A stretch of 64,000 bases of DNA from Rhizobium terricola (GTDB lineage: Bacteria > Pseudomonadota > Alphaproteobacteria > Rhizobiales > Rhizobiaceae), in NCBI RefSeq assembly GCF_012927355.1, contig NZ_JABBGK010000001.1:1048649-1112648 (forward strand). The letters are read 5' to 3'. The translations under genes and the position numbers were made by a program. Shown here one piece after another: positions 53,390 through 64,000 of this stretch (position 1 is the first letter of the stretch; each line of letters opens with the position of its first letter). The notes under the pieces were generated by a model, which did no database searches, had not been told where the DNA came from, and worked only from the letters and a program-made list of their open reading frames with translations.

Positions 53390-54358
53390 ATGAGGTTCAA
53401 CGCACGTTACCTGCCGGTTCTGGCGACGGTTGCGATCTTCGTCGTCGCCTATGCCATCTGCACGCTGCAGTTCCCGGCCATGCTGTCGGCCCGGGTTGTC
53501 AGCAATCTCCTGACCGACAATGCCTTCCTCGGGATAGCCGCCGTCGGTATGACCTTCGTCATCCTTTCCGGTGGCATCGACCTCTCGATCGGGGCGGTGA
53601 TCGCCTTTGCCGGCGTCTTTCTTGCCGTGCTTCTCCAGAACACCGGCATCCACCCGATGGTGGCCTTCGTTCTGCTGCTCGTCATCACGACCGCCTTCGG
53701 CGCATTGATGGGCGCGGTGATCCACTATCTCGAAATGCCGTCCTTTATCGTGACCTTGGCCGGAATGTTCCTTGCCCGCGGCATGGCTTTTGTCCTGTCG
53801 ATCGACAGCATTCCGATCGACCACCCGTTCTACGCGGCGATGCGCAAGACCTTCTACAAGCTGCCAGGAGGCGGTAGGCTTACACTGATCGGCGGGATCA
53901 TGATCGCGGTCTTCCTGATCGGCATCCTGATTGCCCATCGGACCCGCTTCGGCGCGAATGTCTACGCGCTCGGCGGGGGCGCACAGACAGCGCGGCTGAT
54001 GGGGGTGCCGGTCGGGCGCACAACCATTCAGACCTATGCCTTGTCCGGCCTTCTCGCAGGCCTCGCCGGCATCGTGTTCTCGCTCTACACCTCCGCCGGC
54101 TATCCGCTTTCGGCGGTCGGCGTCGAACTCGACGCCATCGCCGCGGTGGTGATCGGCGGCACGCTCCTGACCGGTGGTTCCGGGTTCATCGCCGGCACCT
54201 TCATCGGCATCCTCATCCAGGGATTGATCCAGACCTACATCACCTTCGACGGAACCCTTTCCAGTTGGTGGACGAAAATCCTCATCGGGCTACTGTTGTT
54301 TGCCTTCATCCTGTTGCAAAAGGGCATTCTCGCCCTGTCTCGCCGGGGCGCAGGATAA
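53390..54358 (+). CDS. yjfF: Galactofuranose-type ABC importer permease YjfF
   Basis: A 322-residue second permease with the same fold: FLGIAAVGMTFVILSGGIDLSIGAVIAFAGVF, MPSFIVTLAGMFLARGMAFVLS, and GVELDAIAAVVIGGTLLTGGSGFIAGTFIG. Loop GGGAQTARLMGVPVGRTTIQTYALSG is the coupling region. It forms a heterodimer with YtfT by analogy. The regulator gene follows 21 bases later and is probably in the same transcript. Confidence 0.92.
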   Translation: MRFNARYLPVLATVAIFVVAYAICTLQFPAMLSARVVSNLLTDNAFLGIAAVGMTFVILSGGIDLSIGAVIAFAGVFLAVLLQNTGIHPMVAFVLLLVITTAFGALMGAVIHYLEMPSFIVTLAGMFLARGMAFVLSIDSIPIDHPFYAAMRKTFYKLPGGGRLTLIGGIMIAVFLIGILIAHRTRFGANVYALGGGAQTARLMGVPVGRTTIQTYALSGLLAGLAGIVFSLYTSAGYPLSAVGVELDAIAAVVIGGTLLTGGSGFIAGTFIGILIQGLIQTYITFDGTLSSWWTKILIGLLLFAFILLQKGILALSRRGAG

Positions 54359-54379
54359 CGCATTGAAGAGGAACCGATC

Positions 54380-55123
54380 TTGCCCAACGAACTGCTCCGA
54401 CCAGTGACGATTACCGGCTCCAGGACGAGCCACGGGCAGGTCGTCGACGAGATCGGCATGGCGATCGTCTGCGGCGAATTCCCGGTCGGCAGCGTTCTTC
54501 CGGGGGACGTCGAGCTTGCCCAGCGGTTCCAGGTGTCGCGGACGGTGTTGCGCGAGGCGATGAAGACCCTGGCGGCCAAGGGTCTGGTGGTGGCAAAGGC
54601 GCGGATTGGCACCCGCGTCACCAGCCGGCAATTCTGGAACATGTTCGACGGCGATGTGCTCAGCTGGCACTTCGAATGCGGTGTGAGCGAAGACTTCCTG
54701 CTCAGCCTCTACGAGGTTCGTCTGGCTTTTGAACCGGCCGCTGCGGCACTCGCGGCGGAAAAGGCCACCCCCCAGGCAATCGCGCGGCTGCGCCATCTGG
54801 CGGAGGACCTCGGCAATCCGGATCATACGGTCGAGAGCCTGGCCATGGCCGACCTGCGCTTTCACATGGCGCTCGCCGATGCGTCTGGGAACCCCTTCAT
54901 GAGCACCCTGGGCAGCCTGATCAAGGCGGCGCTGGTCGGGGCGTTCAAGCTCTCCTCGGCCCCCGTCGACATGGGCCGCGCGCGGGACGTCAAGACCACT
55001 CATCTGGCAATCGTCGAGGCGATCGAGAAACGCGATCAGCCGGCTGCACGCGCCGCCATGGAAAAGGTCATTCTGGTCGGCCGTGAAAGGGCGCGCTCCA
55101 ACTTTGCCACCCAGCACAAGTAG
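54380..55123 (+). CDS. GntR-family regulator, FadR subfamily (of the ytf-type operon)
   Basis: A 247-residue regulator. The winged helix is at about 15-85 (CGEFPVGSVLPGDVELAQRFQVSRTVLREAMKTLAAKGLV). The FCD ligand domain has LYEVRLAFEPAAAALAAEKAT, DLRFHMALADASGNPFM and HLAIVEAIEKRDQPAARAAMEKVI, with metal-binding Asp/His positions. It starts at TTG 54380 with GAAGAGG before it. Being the last gene of the importer operon, it most likely controls it in response to the sugar or a product; the palindrome before ytfQ is the candidate target. Confidence 0.88.
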   Translation: MPNELLRPVTITGSRTSHGQVVDEIGMAIVCGEFPVGSVLPGDVELAQRFQVSRTVLREAMKTLAAKGLVVAKARIGTRVTSRQFWNMFDGDVLSWHFECGVSEDFLLSLYEVRLAFEPAAAALAAEKATPQAIARLRHLAEDLGNPDHTVESLAMADLRFHMALADASGNPFMSTLGSLIKAALVGAFKLSSAPVDMGRARDVKTTHLAIVEAIEKRDQPAARAAMEKVILVGRERARSNFATQHK

Positions 55124-55310
55124 GAACGCGGCGTCTCGTCGGCCTTTACGAGCGCGAACGGGCAAATGCCTGTTATCACAATAATTCCGCCTGCAATGTT
55201 TTTTGAAATGGAGCACCGTTCCGTGCGGTCTTTTGCTGTTGGGCGTCAATCATCTTGCTGATAAGAGACAGCGACATTTCAAGAACCACCATTTCATCTC
55301 CGGAGACTCC

Positions 55311-56669
55311 ATGAGCCGCAGCTGTCTCGCCGTCATCCTCGCCGCTGGCGAAAGCACCCGTATGAAGTCCTCGATGTCGAAGGTCCTGCACCCGGTCGCC
55401 GGGCGCCCGATGATCGCGCATGTCATGTCGTCGCTCGCGGCATCCGACATCACCGACGTCGCACTGGTCGTCGGGCGTGATGCGGAGCGCGTGACCGAGG
55501 CCGGCAGTATCGAGGGCCTCAACGTTTCGCCCTTCGTCCAGACGGAGCGGCTCGGGACCGGCCATGCCGTGCTTGCGGCCCGTGAGGCGATCGCCCGTGG
55601 CTACGACGACATCCTCGTTGCCTATGGTGACGTTCCGCTGATCACGTCCGGTCCGTTGCTCGCCGCCCGCGCAGCGCTCGCTGAGGGCAACGACATCGTC
55701 GTCATCGGCTTTCACACCGACAAGCCGACCGGCTATGGGCGCCTGCTGGTCAAGGACGGTGAGCTTATCGCGATCCGCGAGGAAAAGGATGCGACCGACG
55801 CCGAACGCGCGGTGACATGGTGCAACAGCGGTCTGATGGCGATCGACGGCCGCAAGGCGCTCGATCTCTTGTCGCGCATCGGTAATGCCAATGCCAAGGG
55901 CGAACACTATCTGACCGACCTCGTCGAGATCGCCCGTTCGCTCGGCGGGCGGACGGTGGCGGTCGACGCACCGGAAGAAGAACTGACCGGCTGCAACAAC
56001 CGCGCCGAACTCGCCTTCATCGAGCGGCTCTGGCAGGAACGGCGGCGCCACGAACTTATGGTGTCCGGCGTGTCGATGATTGCACCGGAAACCGTCTTTC
56101 TCAGCCATGACACGGTGATCGGCCAGGATGCCCTGATCGAACCCAATGTCGTGTTCGGTCCGGGCGTCACCGTCGAGGGCGGTGCGGTCATTCATGCCTT
56201 CTCCCACCTCGAAGGAGCCCATGTCGCGGCGGGTGCCACCGTCGGGCCGTTCGCGCGGCTACGCCCCGGCGCCAACCTGGCGGCAGGTGCTAAGGTCGGC
56301 AACTTCTGTGAAGTGAAGAAAGCGGAGATCGGCGAGGGCGCCAAGGTCAACCACCTGACCTATATCGGCGACGCCTTCATCGGCGCCCATGCCAATATCG
56401 GCGCGGGCACGATCACCTGCAATTACGACGGGGTGAACAAGCACGAGACGCGGATCGGCGAGGGGGCCTTCATCGGCTCCAACACCTCCCTCGTCGCGCC
56501 GGTTGCAGTCGGCGACGGTGCAATCGTCGCCTCCGGCAGCGTGATCACCGCCGACGTGCCGGACGACGCGCTCGCCTTCGGCCGGGCACGCCAGGAGGTC
56601 AAGGCCGGACGGGCGAGGGATGTTCGCGCCCGCAACCAGGCAATCAAGGCGTCCCGCAGCGCAAAGTGA
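55311..56669 (+). CDS. glmU: Bifunctional UDP-GlcNAc pyrophosphorylase / glucosamine-1-phosphate acetyltransferase
   Basis: A 452-residue enzyme making UDP-N-acetylglucosamine for peptidoglycan and lipopolysaccharide. The N-terminal uridylyltransferase has [33 protein letters not shown] and AYGDVPL. The C-terminal acetyltransferase is a left-handed beta-helix of hexad repeats with [20 protein letters not shown] and [14 protein letters not shown] 55311 is chosen (CGGAG precedes; the frame is open further upstream). It is followed by glmS, so precursor synthesis is grouped. Confidence 0.96.
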   Translation: MSRSCLAVILAAGESTRMKSSMSKVLHPVAGRPMIAHVMSSLAASDITDVALVVGRDAERVTEAGSIEGLNVSPFVQTERLGTGHAVLAAREAIARGYDDILVAYGDVPLITSGPLLAARAALAEGNDIVVIGFHTDKPTGYGRLLVKDGELIAIREEKDATDAERAVTWCNSGLMAIDGRKALDLLSRIGNANAKGEHYLTDLVEIARSLGGRTVAVDAPEEELTGCNNRAELAFIERLWQERRRHELMVSGVSMIAPETVFLSHDTVIGQDALIEPNVVFGPGVTVEGGAVIHAFSHLEGAHVAAGATVGPFARLRPGANLAAGAKVGNFCEVKKAEIGEGAKVNHLTYIGDAFIGAHANIGAGTITCNYDGVNKHETRIGEGAFIGSNTSLVAPVAVGDGAIVASGSVITADVPDDALAFGRARQEVKAGRARDVRARNQAIKASRSAK

Positions 56670-56682
56670 AACTTGCTGCAAC

Positions 56683-56730
56683 TGCGTAACGTTCAGAAAC
56701 CGAATGTGACCGCGGTCCGGATTGCGTAAC
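56683..56730. repeat. Direct repeats TGCGTAAC before glmS
   Basis: TGCGTAAC occurs at 56683-56690 and 56723-56730, 40 bases apart, each followed after 4-5 bases by a GAAA-rich segment ending in ACC. They lie in the 114-base gap between glmU and glmS. Spacing is close to four helical turns; possibly regulator half-sites. Confidence 0.35.
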
Positions 56731-56783
56731 TCACGAAAACCATTAGGACTGGCGCCGAAGACCAAAGCCAGACGGAGAATTCT

Positions 56784-58610
56784 ATGTGCGGTATTGTCGG
56801 TATTGTCGGTAATCAACCGGTGTCTGGCCGTCTGGTCGACGCCCTGAAGCGGCTCGAGTATCGGGGCTATGATTCCGCCGGCGTCGCGACGATCCACGAC
56901 GGCGTGATGGATCGCCGGCGTGCCGAGGGCAAGCTGTTCAATCTCGAGAAGAAGCTCGATTCCGAACCGCTGTCCGGCACCATCGGCATCGCCCACACCC
57001 GCTGGGCGACCCACGGCGTGCCGAACGAAACAAATGCCCATCCGCATTTCGTGGAAGGTGTCGCAGTCGTTCACAACGGCATCATCGAGAACTTTTCCGA
57101 ACTGCGCGACGAACTGACGGCGGAAGGCGCGGTCTTCACCACCCAGACCGACACCGAGATCGTCGCACAGCTGCTCGCCAAGTATCGCCGCCAAGGCCTC
57201 GACAACCGCGCAGCGATGCTTGCCATGCTCAACGACGTGACCGGAGCCTATGCGCTTGTCGTCATGTTCGCCGACGATCCGGACACGATCATGGCCGCCC
57301 GCTTCGGGCCGCCGCTCGCCGTCGGCTTCGGCAAGGGCGAAATGTTCCTCGGCTCGGATGCGATCGCGCTGGCTCCCTTCACCAACGAAATCGCCTATCT
57401 CGTAGACGGCGATTGCGCGATCATCCACAAGGGTGGTGCCGAGATCATGGACTATGCGGGCAACCCCGTGGAGCGTCCCCACCAGATCTCGCAGGCGACG
57501 GCCTTCATCGTCGACAAGGGCAACCACCGCCATTTCATGGAAAAGGAAATCTACGAGCAGCCGGAGGTCATCTCCCATGCGCTGTCGCACTACGTCGATT
57601 TTCATAGCCATGAGGTGAAGCCGGTCGACGCGGCCATCGATTTCAAATCCCTGCGCGGACTGGCCGTTTCCGCCTGCGGTACGGCCTATCTGTCCGGCCT
57701 CGTCGGCAAGTACTGGTTCGAGCGCTATGCGCGGCTGCCGGTCGAGATCGACGTGGCGTCAGAGTTCCGCTACCGGGAAATGCCGCTCTCCAAGGATCAG
57801 GCCGCTCTTTTCATCTCGCAGTCCGGGGAGACCGCGGACACGCTCGCCTCGCTGCGCTACTGCCATGAGGCGGGCCTGAAAATCGGCGCGATCGTCAACG
57901 TCAAGGAATCGACCATCGCCCGCGAGGCGGATGCCGTCTTCCCGATCCTTGCCGGTCCGGAGATCGGCGTCGCATCGACCAAGGCGTTCACCTGCCAGCT
58001 CGCCGTCCTCGCATCGCTGTCGATCGCTGCCGGCAAGGCGCGCGGCACGATCTCGGCGGAAGAAGAAAAGCAGCTGGTGAAGAACCTCGCCGAGATGCCG
58101 CGCATCATGAGCCAGGTGCTCAATGCGATCCAGCCGCAGATGGAAGCGCTGGCGCGCGATCTCTCGAAGTTCAAGGACGTGCTCTACCTCGGCCGCGGCA
58201 CCAGCTATCCGCTCGCCATGGAAGGCGCACTGAAGCTCAAGGAAATCTCCTATATCCATGCCGAAGGTTACGCCGCCGGAGAACTGAAGCACGGGCCAAT
58301 CGCGCTGATCGACGAGAACATGCCGGTCATCGTGATAGCTCCCCACGACCGCTTCTTCGACAAGACCGTGTCGAACATGCAGGAAGTGGCGGCCCGCGGC
58401 GGCAGGATCATCTTTATCACGGACGAGAAGGGGGCTGCCGCCTCCAAGCTCGAGACCATGGCGACCATCGTGCTTCCGAACGTCGCGGAGATCATTTCGC
58501 CGATGGTCTTCTCGCTGCCGATCCAGCTCTTGGCCTACCACACCGCAGTCTTCATGGGCACCGACGTCGACCAGCCGCGCAATCTGGCGAAATCGGTCAC
58601 CGTGGAATGA
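56784..58610 (+). CDS. glmS: Glutamine-fructose-6-phosphate aminotransferase (isomerizing)
   Basis: A 608-residue enzyme of the first step of amino-sugar synthesis. It has an N-terminal glutamine amidotransferase with catalytic Cys2 (MCGIVGIVGNQ), LEYRGYDSAG, and HTRWATHG. Two SIS sugar-isomerase domains follow (ISQSGETADTLASLRY and LGRGTSYPLAMEGALKLKEISYIHAEGYAAGELKHGPIALI). The C-terminus DQPRNLAKSVTVE is standard. No glmS ribozyme is expected in this group, and none was seen. Its stop overlaps the start of a GNAT gene. Confidence 0.97.
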   Translation: MCGIVGIVGNQPVSGRLVDALKRLEYRGYDSAGVATIHDGVMDRRRAEGKLFNLEKKLDSEPLSGTIGIAHTRWATHGVPNETNAHPHFVEGVAVVHNGIIENFSELRDELTAEGAVFTTQTDTEIVAQLLAKYRRQGLDNRAAMLAMLNDVTGAYALVVMFADDPDTIMAARFGPPLAVGFGKGEMFLGSDAIALAPFTNEIAYLVDGDCAIIHKGGAEIMDYAGNPVERPHQISQATAFIVDKGNHRHFMEKEIYEQPEVISHALSHYVDFHSHEVKPVDAAIDFKSLRGLAVSACGTAYLSGLVGKYWFERYARLPVEIDVASEFRYREMPLSKDQAALFISQSGETADTLASLRYCHEAGLKIGAIVNVKESTIAREADAVFPILAGPEIGVASTKAFTCQLAVLASLSIAAGKARGTISAEEEKQLVKNLAEMPRIMSQVLNAIQPQMEALARDLSKFKDVLYLGRGTSYPLAMEGALKLKEISYIHAEGYAAGELKHGPIALIDENMPVIVIAPHDRFFDKTVSNMQEVAARGGRIIFITDEKGAAASKLETMATIVLPNVAEIISPMVFSLPIQLLAYHTAVFMGTDVDQPRNLAKSVTVE

Positions 58611-59110
58611 GGATCCGGCCGGAAGCGCCCGGAGACGAAGCCGCAATCGGCGCGATCACCGCGGCCGCCTTTGCCGGCCATCCCTATAGCGACGGGTCGG
58701 AACCGCGCATCATCGAGCGGCTCCGGCAGGCCGGTGTTCTGACGCTTTCGCTGGTCGCGGAGGACGAAAACGAGATCGTCGGGCACGTCGCCTTTTCGCC
58801 GCTGACGCTCTCGGGGGGCGAAACGGGCTGGTACGGGCTCGGGCCTGTCTCGGTGAAGCCTGGGCGCCAGCGGGGCGGGATCGGTTCGTCGCTGATCCGA
58901 GAAGGCCTTTCCGTCTTGACTGCCGGTGGCGCGGCCGGGTTCGCCCTGGTCGGCGATCCGGCCTACTACAATCGCTTCGGCTTTGTGGCCGGTCCTTCGC
59001 TTTCGGTCGCTGATGTGCCGCCGGAGTTTTTCCTGGTTCTGCCCTTGCACGGCAAGGCCCCGTCCGGCATTGTCGCCTTCCATCCGGGTTTTTACGGCGA
59101 CGCAACATAG
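58607..59110 (+). CDS. GNAT-family N-acetyltransferase
   Basis: A 167-residue acetyltransferase of the YhbS-like type. The acetyl-CoA pyrophosphate-binding motif is VKPGRQRGGIGSSLIREGL (R/Q-x-x-G-x-G/A). GHVAFSPLTLSGG and GFALVGDPAYYNRFGFV are typical of the subgroup. The substrate is unknown. The start codon ATGA overlaps the glmS stop by four bases, so its translation is coupled to glmS. Confidence 0.87.
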   Translation: MRIRPEAPGDEAAIGAITAAAFAGHPYSDGSEPRIIERLRQAGVLTLSLVAEDENEIVGHVAFSPLTLSGGETGWYGLGPVSVKPGRQRGGIGSSLIREGLSVLTAGGAAGFALVGDPAYYNRFGFVAGPSLSVADVPPEFFLVLPLHGKAPSGIVAFHPGFYGDAT

Positions 59111-59120
59111 ACGGCGAGCG

Positions 59121-59796
59121 ATGAACGACGATAACCCCGACCGGCTTTCCCTTGCGACGCGGCTTCGAAACAACTTCCTGACCGGACTGATCATCTGCGC
59201 GCCGATTGCCATCACGATCTGGCTGACCTGGACCTTCATCCACTGGGCCGATAGCTGGGTGAAACCCTATATCCCGAACCGCTACAACCCGGAAAGCTAT
59301 CTCCAGTTCGCCATTCCGGGTTTCGGGCTGCTGATCGCGCTCGTGGTCATCACGCTGATCGGTTTTCTCGGCAAGAACCTCATTGGCCGCTCGATCGTCT
59401 CCTACAGCGAATCCATCCTGCACCGCATGCCGCTGGTGCGCACGGTCTACAAGAGCACCAAGCAGATCTTCGAAACCGTGCTCAAGGAACAGTCCAGTTC
59501 CTTCAAGAAGGTGGGTCTGATCGAGTTTCCGTCCCCCGGCACCTGGGCGCTGGTCTTCGTGTCGACCGATGCCAAGGGCGAGATCGCCGCGAGGCTCGGC
59601 GAAGACGGCGAGGAAATGGTCGCCGTTTTCCTCGCGCCGACGCCGGTCCCGACCGCGGGCTTCCTGATGTTCGTGCCGCGCAGCAAGTTGAAGCTGCTCG
59701 ACATGTCGCCGGAAGAGGGCGTGAAGCTTCTGATTTCCGCGGGTCTCGTGACGCCGGAGTATAAGACGGCGGCGACCGAAGAGGCCGAAAAGGCCG

Positions 59797-59819
<23 letters not shown>
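59121..59819 (+). CDS. DUF502 family membrane protein
   Basis: A 232-residue protein with two membrane segments: about 18-40 (FLTGLIICAPIAITIWLTWTFIHW) and 61-83 (FGLLIALVVITLIGFLGKNLIG). A soluble C-terminal part with SILHRMPLVRTVYKSTKQIFETVL and VFLAPTPVPTAGFLMFVPRSKL follows, both family hallmarks. The role is not established in bacteria. Start ATG 59121 has GGCGAG before it. Its last 23 bases overlap the end of convergent recG. Confidence 0.9.
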
Positions 59820-61902
<2,083 letters not shown>

Positions 61903-61943
61903 GATGGCTGGCAAAATGCGCCGAGAATTACCGCCTTGGCAAG

Positions 61944-61972
61944 GCTGACATTTCCCGATCGAGGGGCTATAG
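61944..61972 (+). promoter_or_regulatory. Probable promoter of sdhE-mfd
   Basis: GCTGAC (61944-61949), 17 bases, CTATAG (61967-61972) is close to the alphaproteobacterial CTTGAC-N17-CTATAT pattern. It lies 29 bases before the sdhE start, in the gap to divergent recG. Confidence 0.5.
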
Positions 61973-62000
61973 AGGCGCATCAACAGGAAGGTGTTTCGTC

Positions 62001-62318
62001 ATGACCGGTTTGACCCTCAGCAGTGCAGAACTCGACCCGCGCCGCCGGCGCATCCTGTTCCGCTGCTGGCATCGCGGCATTCGCGAGATGGACCTGATCC
62101 TCGGCCAGTTCGCCGAGGCCGAAATCGGGACCATGGACGCGGAAACCCTCGACGAACTCGAGCGGATCATGAGCGAAGAGGACCAGGACCTGATCAAGTG
62201 GATCACCGGCGCGGCACCTGTTCCGGATCACCTGAAGACGCCGCTTTTCGAGCGCATCGCCGCCTGTCGTCCCGACTTTTCGCCCGTCACCGTGGAAAGC
62301 CTCGGACGTCCGGAATGA
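62001..62318 (+). CDS. sdhE: SdhE / SDHAF2-family FAD assembly factor
   Basis: A 105-residue protein that promotes covalent FAD attachment to the succinate dehydrogenase flavoprotein. The signature RGIREMDLILGQFAE (RGxxE) is present near residues 26-40, and the C-terminal half has ELERIMSEEDQDLIKWITG. Family length is normal; rhizobial members often have a short C-terminal extension as here. The stop overlaps the mfd start by four bases. Confidence 0.92.
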   Translation: MTGLTLSSAELDPRRRRILFRCWHRGIREMDLILGQFAEAEIGTMDAETLDELERIMSEEDQDLIKWITGAAPVPDHLKTPLFERIAACRPDFSPVTVESLGRPE

Positions 62319-64000
62319 TCTCGCTATTCGATGCCAGGAAGATCGGCCAATCGGCGACCGCGCTGACGCTCAGCCAGGTGCCGGACGGCATGGATGCCTT
62401 CCTGCTGGCCGAACTCGCCCGTGAGGGGCAGCCGGTTGCCTATGTGATGTCGGACGGCCAGCGCATGGCCGACATCGAGCAGATCCTGTCCTTCGCCGCA
62501 CCGGAAATCCCGGTTCTCACCCTGCCGGCCTGGGACTGCCTTCCCTATGACCGCGTGTCTCCGTCGGCCGACGTTTCGGCCCGCCGGCTCGCCGCCCTTT
62601 CCGGGCTGATCGCCCATGCCCGCAAGCCGCATGCGGCGATCGTGCTCGTCACCGTCAACGCCATGCTGCAGCGCCTTGCCCCGGCGGAGGTCATCGAAAG
62701 TCTCGCCTTTTCCGCGAGACCCGGCAATCAGGTCCGCATGGACGACATTGCCGCGCGGCTGGAGCGCAACGGATTCGAACGGGTGGCGACCGTGCGCGAA
62801 GTCGGCGAGTTTGCGGTGCGCGGCGGCATCCTCGACGTCTTCGTGCCGGGCTCGGAGGAGCCGGTCCGCCTCGACTTTTTCGGCGATACGCTGGAGAGCA
62901 TCCGCAGCTTCGATCCGGCCTCGCAGCGCACGACCGGCCAGGCGCGCTCGCTCGACCTCAATCCGATGAGCGAGGTGACTCTGACGCCCGAGACGATCAG
63001 CCGCTTCCGCAAGAACTACCTGTCGCTGTTCGGCGCGGCAACCCGCGACGACGCGCTCTATTCGGCCGTGTCGGAGGGCCGGCGCTATGCCGGCATGGAG
63101 CACTGGCTGCCGCTGTTCCACGATCACCTTTCGACGGCCTTCGACTATCTCGCAGGCTTTCGGATCGTCACCGACCACACGGTGCGCGAGGCCGCCGAAG
63201 AGCGGGCCAAGCTCATCCGCGACTACTACGAGGCCCGCCTCAACAGCGGAACGCCCGGCAAGGGCCATCTCGCCCAGGGCACGCCTTACAAGCCGGTCCC
63301 GCCAGAACGCCTCTATCTCGGCTCCGCCGAATTCGGCCGGGCGCTGGATGAACGCGCGCCGATCCGGCTCACCCCGTTCGCCGAGCACGAGGGCGAGAGC
63401 AGGAAGGTGATCGAAGTCTCTGCGCGACCGAGCCCGCGCTGGGCAAAGGCCGCGGTAGAGACGGGCGAGGGCAATACCCGCGTCAACGTCTTCGACCAGG
63501 CCGTCAAGTACATCGCCGACAAACGGGCTTCGGGGTCGAAGGTGCTCGTCACCGGCTGGTCCGAAGGCTCACTCGACCGGTTGCTGCAGGTTCTCGAGGA
63601 ACACGGGCTTGCCAACCTCAAGGCGGTTTCCGCGCTCAAGGAACTCGACAGCCTGGAGAAGGGCGAGGCGGCGACCGCCGTACTCAGCCTCGAGGGCGGG
63701 TTCGAGGCCGGCGATCTTGTCGTCGTCGGCGAACAGGACATTCTCGGCGATCGCATGGTCCGCCGTTCGAAACGCCGCAAGCGGGCGGCCGACTTCATCT
63801 CCGAGGTCGCCGGCCTCGACGAGGGATCGATCGTCGTTCATGCCGAACACGGCATCGGCCGCTTCGTGGGCCTGCGCACCATCGAGGCCGCCGGCGCGCC
63901 GCATGCCTGCCTCGAACTGCTCTACGCGGACGATGCCAAACTTTTTCTGCCGGTCGAAAACATCGACCTGCTGTCGCGATACGGCTCGGAAGCGTCCGAC
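62315..64000 (+). CDS. mfd: Transcription-repair coupling factor Mfd, N-terminal part (cut by window edge)
   Basis: The frame is open from ATG 62315 to the end of the window (562 residues), about half of a 1,150-1,170-residue protein. Mfd removes RNA polymerase stalled at lesions and recruits UvrA. It has the UvrB-like N-terminal domain (LPAWDCLPYDRVSPSADVSARRL, EVGEFAVRGGILDVF), a degenerate helicase-like region, and the CarD-like RNA-polymerase-interacting domain starting at about 504 (GSIVVHAEHGIGRFVGL, LELLYADDAKLFLPVENIDLLSRYG). The motor domains lie beyond the edge. It is coupled to sdhE by a 4-base overlap. Confidence 0.95.
   Translation, partial: MISLFDARKIGQSATALTLSQVPDGMDAFLLAELAREGQPVAYVMSDGQRMADIEQILSFAAPEIPVLTLPAWDCLPYDRVSPSADVSARRLAALSGLIAHARKPHAAIVLVTVNAMLQRLAPAEVIESLAFSARPGNQVRMDDIAARLERNGFERVATVREVGEFAVRGGILDVFVPGSEEPVRLDFFGDTLESIRSFDPASQRTTGQARSLDLNPMSEVTLTPETISRFRKNYLSLFGAATRDDALYSAVSEGRRYAGMEHWLPLFHDHLSTAFDYLAGFRIVTDHTVREAAEERAKLIRDYYEARLNSGTPGKGHLAQGTPYKPVPPERLYLGSAEFGRALDERAPIRLTPFAEHEGESRKVIEVSARPSPRWAKAAVETGEGNTRVNVFDQAVKYIADKRASGSKVLVTGWSEGSLDRLLQVLEEHGLANLKAVSALKELDSLEKGEAATAVLSLEGGFEAGDLVVVGEQDILGDRMVRRSKRRKRAADFISEVAGLDEGSIVVHAEHGIGRFVGLRTIEAAGAPHACLELLYADDAKLFLPVENIDLLSRYGSEASD

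Overview
The window is a continuous stretch of a Rhizobiales chromosome, most likely family Rhizobiaceae (Ensifer/Rhizobium/Agrobacterium/Shinella type). The evidence is the protein content: E1-beta of pyruvate dehydrogenase with its own lipoyl domain, a fused IspDF, a dusB-ntrB-ntrC-ntrY-ntrX-trkA-dat-hfq-hflX block, a phosphatidylcholine synthase closely resembling the rhizobial enzyme, and high-GC codon use. There is no phage, insertion sequence, CRISPR array or rRNA. One tRNA-Lys(UUU) gene is present. The order looks like conserved backbone with one more variable, envelope-related stretch in the middle.

Positions 1-9.8 kb: the enolase end with a clear terminator, a FtsB-like division protein, pdhABC, an SGNH esterase, a YdcH-like small protein, lpdA and lipA, so the pyruvate dehydrogenase complex and its cofactor assembly are together. 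A perfect FNR/FixK-type box (TTGAT-N4-ATCAA) lies in front of the YdcH gene and so upstream of lpdA. A small P-loop protein and a COQ10-like START protein follow. Positions 9.8-11.5 kb, minus strand: PncC/CinA amidohydrolase and IspDF.

Positions 11.7-23.1 kb: dusB-ntrBC (overlapping genes), ntrYX, trkA, D-amino-acid aminotransferase, hfq and hflX, the nitrogen-regulation block. NtrX lacks the GAFTGA loop that NtrC keeps. Positions 23.1-26.1 kb: a GAF-EAL protein, mazG and a deaminase. Positions 26.4-31.4 kb: cysG, DUF2849, a siroheme sulfite/nitrite reductase and DUF934 (no cysH next to them), then fpr, preceded by a second FNR-like box and a perfect hairpin.

Positions 31.4-40.7 kb: an envelope/lipid neighbourhood. 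It has a GntR regulator with twin TGATATATC elements, a MacA-MacB-like exporter with a composite operator region, a ceramidase-like membrane protein, a MlaC-like periplasmic protein in line with a LolD/MacB-like ATPase and FtsX-like permease, a membrane-anchored phospholipase-D/cardiolipin-synthase-like protein, and tRNA-Lys. Positions 40.9-44.8 kb: ccdA, an AEC transporter, a UbiH-type monooxygenase and pcs, with a large inverted repeat between the last two.

Positions 44.9-55.1 kb: two complete ABC importers of the sugar/nucleoside class head to tail: a BMP-type system (probably nucleosides) and a YtfQ-YtfR-YtfT-YjfF galactofuranose-type system with its FadR-like regulator. Positions 55.3-64 kb: glmU, glmS, a translationally coupled GNAT protein, a DUF502 membrane protein, recG (minus), sdhE and the N-terminal part of mfd, cut by the window edge.

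I did not find a clearly new multi-gene defence or mobile system. The most interesting material is regulatory (FNR-like boxes, composite operators, strong intergenic hairpins) and the MlaC/FtsX/PLD lipid neighbourhood.
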